Of a stretch of DNA of 64,000 nucleotides, positions 63,522 through 64,000 are shown one piece after another. Made by a program: the position numbers and the translations under genes. This DNA comes from Flavobacterium lacustre (GTDB taxonomy: Bacteria; Bacteroidota; Bacteroidia; Flavobacteriales; Flavobacteriaceae). Position 1 is the first letter of the stretch. Each line of letters opens with the position of its first letter. The stretch covers positions 3,162,001-3,226,000 of the forward strand of contig NZ_CP114882.2 of NCBI RefSeq assembly GCF_027474525.2, read 5' to 3'. The notes below the pieces were generated by a model. It saw only the letters and a list, made by a program, of their open reading frames with translations. It did no database searches and was not told where the DNA came from.

Positions 63522-64000
63522 ATGAATACAGGTTATAAAACGGTATCTTCCTCTTATGTTACTATTTCTGAGTTAATGCTGCCTTCACATACTAATTTCA
63601 GTGGCAAAATACACGGCGGTTATATCTTATCATTACTCGATCAAATCGCTTTTGCCTGCGCCTCAAAATTTTCCGGTAATTATTGCGTAACTGCTTCGGT
63701 AGATACGGTAAATTTCTTAAAACCTATTGAAGTGGGTGAATTGGTTACAATGAAAGCCAGCGTCAATTACGCGGGAACCAGCTCCATGATTGTAGGCATT
63801 CGTGTAGAATCTGAAAACATTCAGACCGGAACAATAAAACATTGCAATTCGTCTTATTTTACTATGGTTTCCAAAGATAAAGAAGGAAAAAACTCCCCTG
63901 TTCCCGGATTGATTCTGACCAATCTAAAAGAAGTTAGCCGGTTCCAAAACGGATTAAAACAAATTGCCATGAAAAAAGAAAAAGAATACCAAAGAAGTAT
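63522..64000 (+). CDS. Acyl-CoA thioesterase, hotdog fold (3' partial)
   Basis: The frame opens at ATG 63522 (MNTGYKTVSSSYVTISELM) and is still open at the window edge, giving 159 full codons. The pattern SHTNFSGKIHGGYILSLLDQIAF, split as PSHTNFSGKIHGG and LLDQIAFACAS, is the YciA/BFIT-like acyl-CoA thioesterase motif with the catalytic Asp. VDTVNFLKPIEVGELV is the second hallmark. It hydrolyses acyl-CoA in the cytoplasm. The C-terminus is outside the window. Confidence 0.88.
   Translation, partial: MNTGYKTVSSSYVTISELMLPSHTNFSGKIHGGYILSLLDQIAFACASKFSGNYCVTASVDTVNFLKPIEVGELVTMKASVNYAGTSSMIVGIRVESENIQTGTIKHCNSSYFTMVSKDKEGKNSPVPGLILTNLKEVSRFQNGLKQIAMKKEKEYQRS

Overview
The window looks like a chromosome segment of a Flavobacterium-type member of the Bacteroidota. 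The DNA is AT-rich. Many genes carry the flavobacterial -7 promoter motif TAnnTTTG a few dozen bases upstream. The gene families also fit: a TonB-dependent receptor paired with a DUF4249 lipoprotein, a DUF3276/PUR protein, a long NusB, monomeric isocitrate dehydrogenase, RlmF and leucine dehydrogenase. I see no rRNA, tRNA, transposase, integrase, phage gene or CRISPR array.

Layout. 1-4.4 kb: a 5'-truncated circularly permuted ATP-grasp/alpha-E protein, an overlapping transglutaminase-like protein, and a protein-glutaminase-like gene whose catalytic Cys lies upstream of any ATG. 4.4-9 kb (minus strand): EamA transporter, 2OG-Fe(II) oxygenase, and a VWA/AAA-ATPase pair. 9.1-21.8 kb: housekeeping genes including a glycogen-synthase-like GT4, pepT, nusB-yajC, leucine dehydrogenase, an ABC exporter, a DUF3276 protein, hydrolases, a CDF-type transporter, a sulfurtransferase, csaA and a thioredoxin-fold protein. 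21.9-31.3 kb: a cyclophilin-FKBP fusion, an M3 peptidase, a five-gene minus-strand run (esterase, dipeptide epimerase, alpha-oxoamine synthase, DUF1456, NAD(P)-binding protein), a TerB-like protein and an unknown outer-membrane protein. 31.5-43.7 kb: uvrB, rlmF, thiamine pyrophosphokinase, DUF4249/TonB receptor, icd, rplS, trmD and a NIPSNAP protein.

43.9-63.4 kb is a dense nitrate-assimilation island. Rightward genes: nirB, nirD, DUF4202, a NarX-like histidine kinase with a P-box, a NarL-type response regulator, a NarK-type transporter with a periplasmic insertion, and DUF4265. Leftward operon: outer-membrane porin, nrtA, nrtB and nrtD. Then a cysteine-rich Crp/Fnr regulator diverges from a three-module nitrate reductase (Mo-enzyme + FAD/NAD + BFD), followed by a protein with one sulfite-reductase-like half domain, a four-Cys cluster and a rubredoxin domain. 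Together they form a path from nitrate crossing the outer membrane, through two inner-membrane uptake routes, to reduction to nitrite and then ammonium. A thioesterase gene is cut by the right edge.

The most interesting signals are regulatory and structural. A near-palindromic site, A(A/C)GTAT-NN-(A/G)TAC(T/G)T, precedes all four main transcription units of the nitrate island. Five intergenic spots from 41.8 kb rightward carry unrelated repeats that share an exact 7-bp period. The nrt operon contains a hairpin and a possible dispersed repeat between permease and ATPase.
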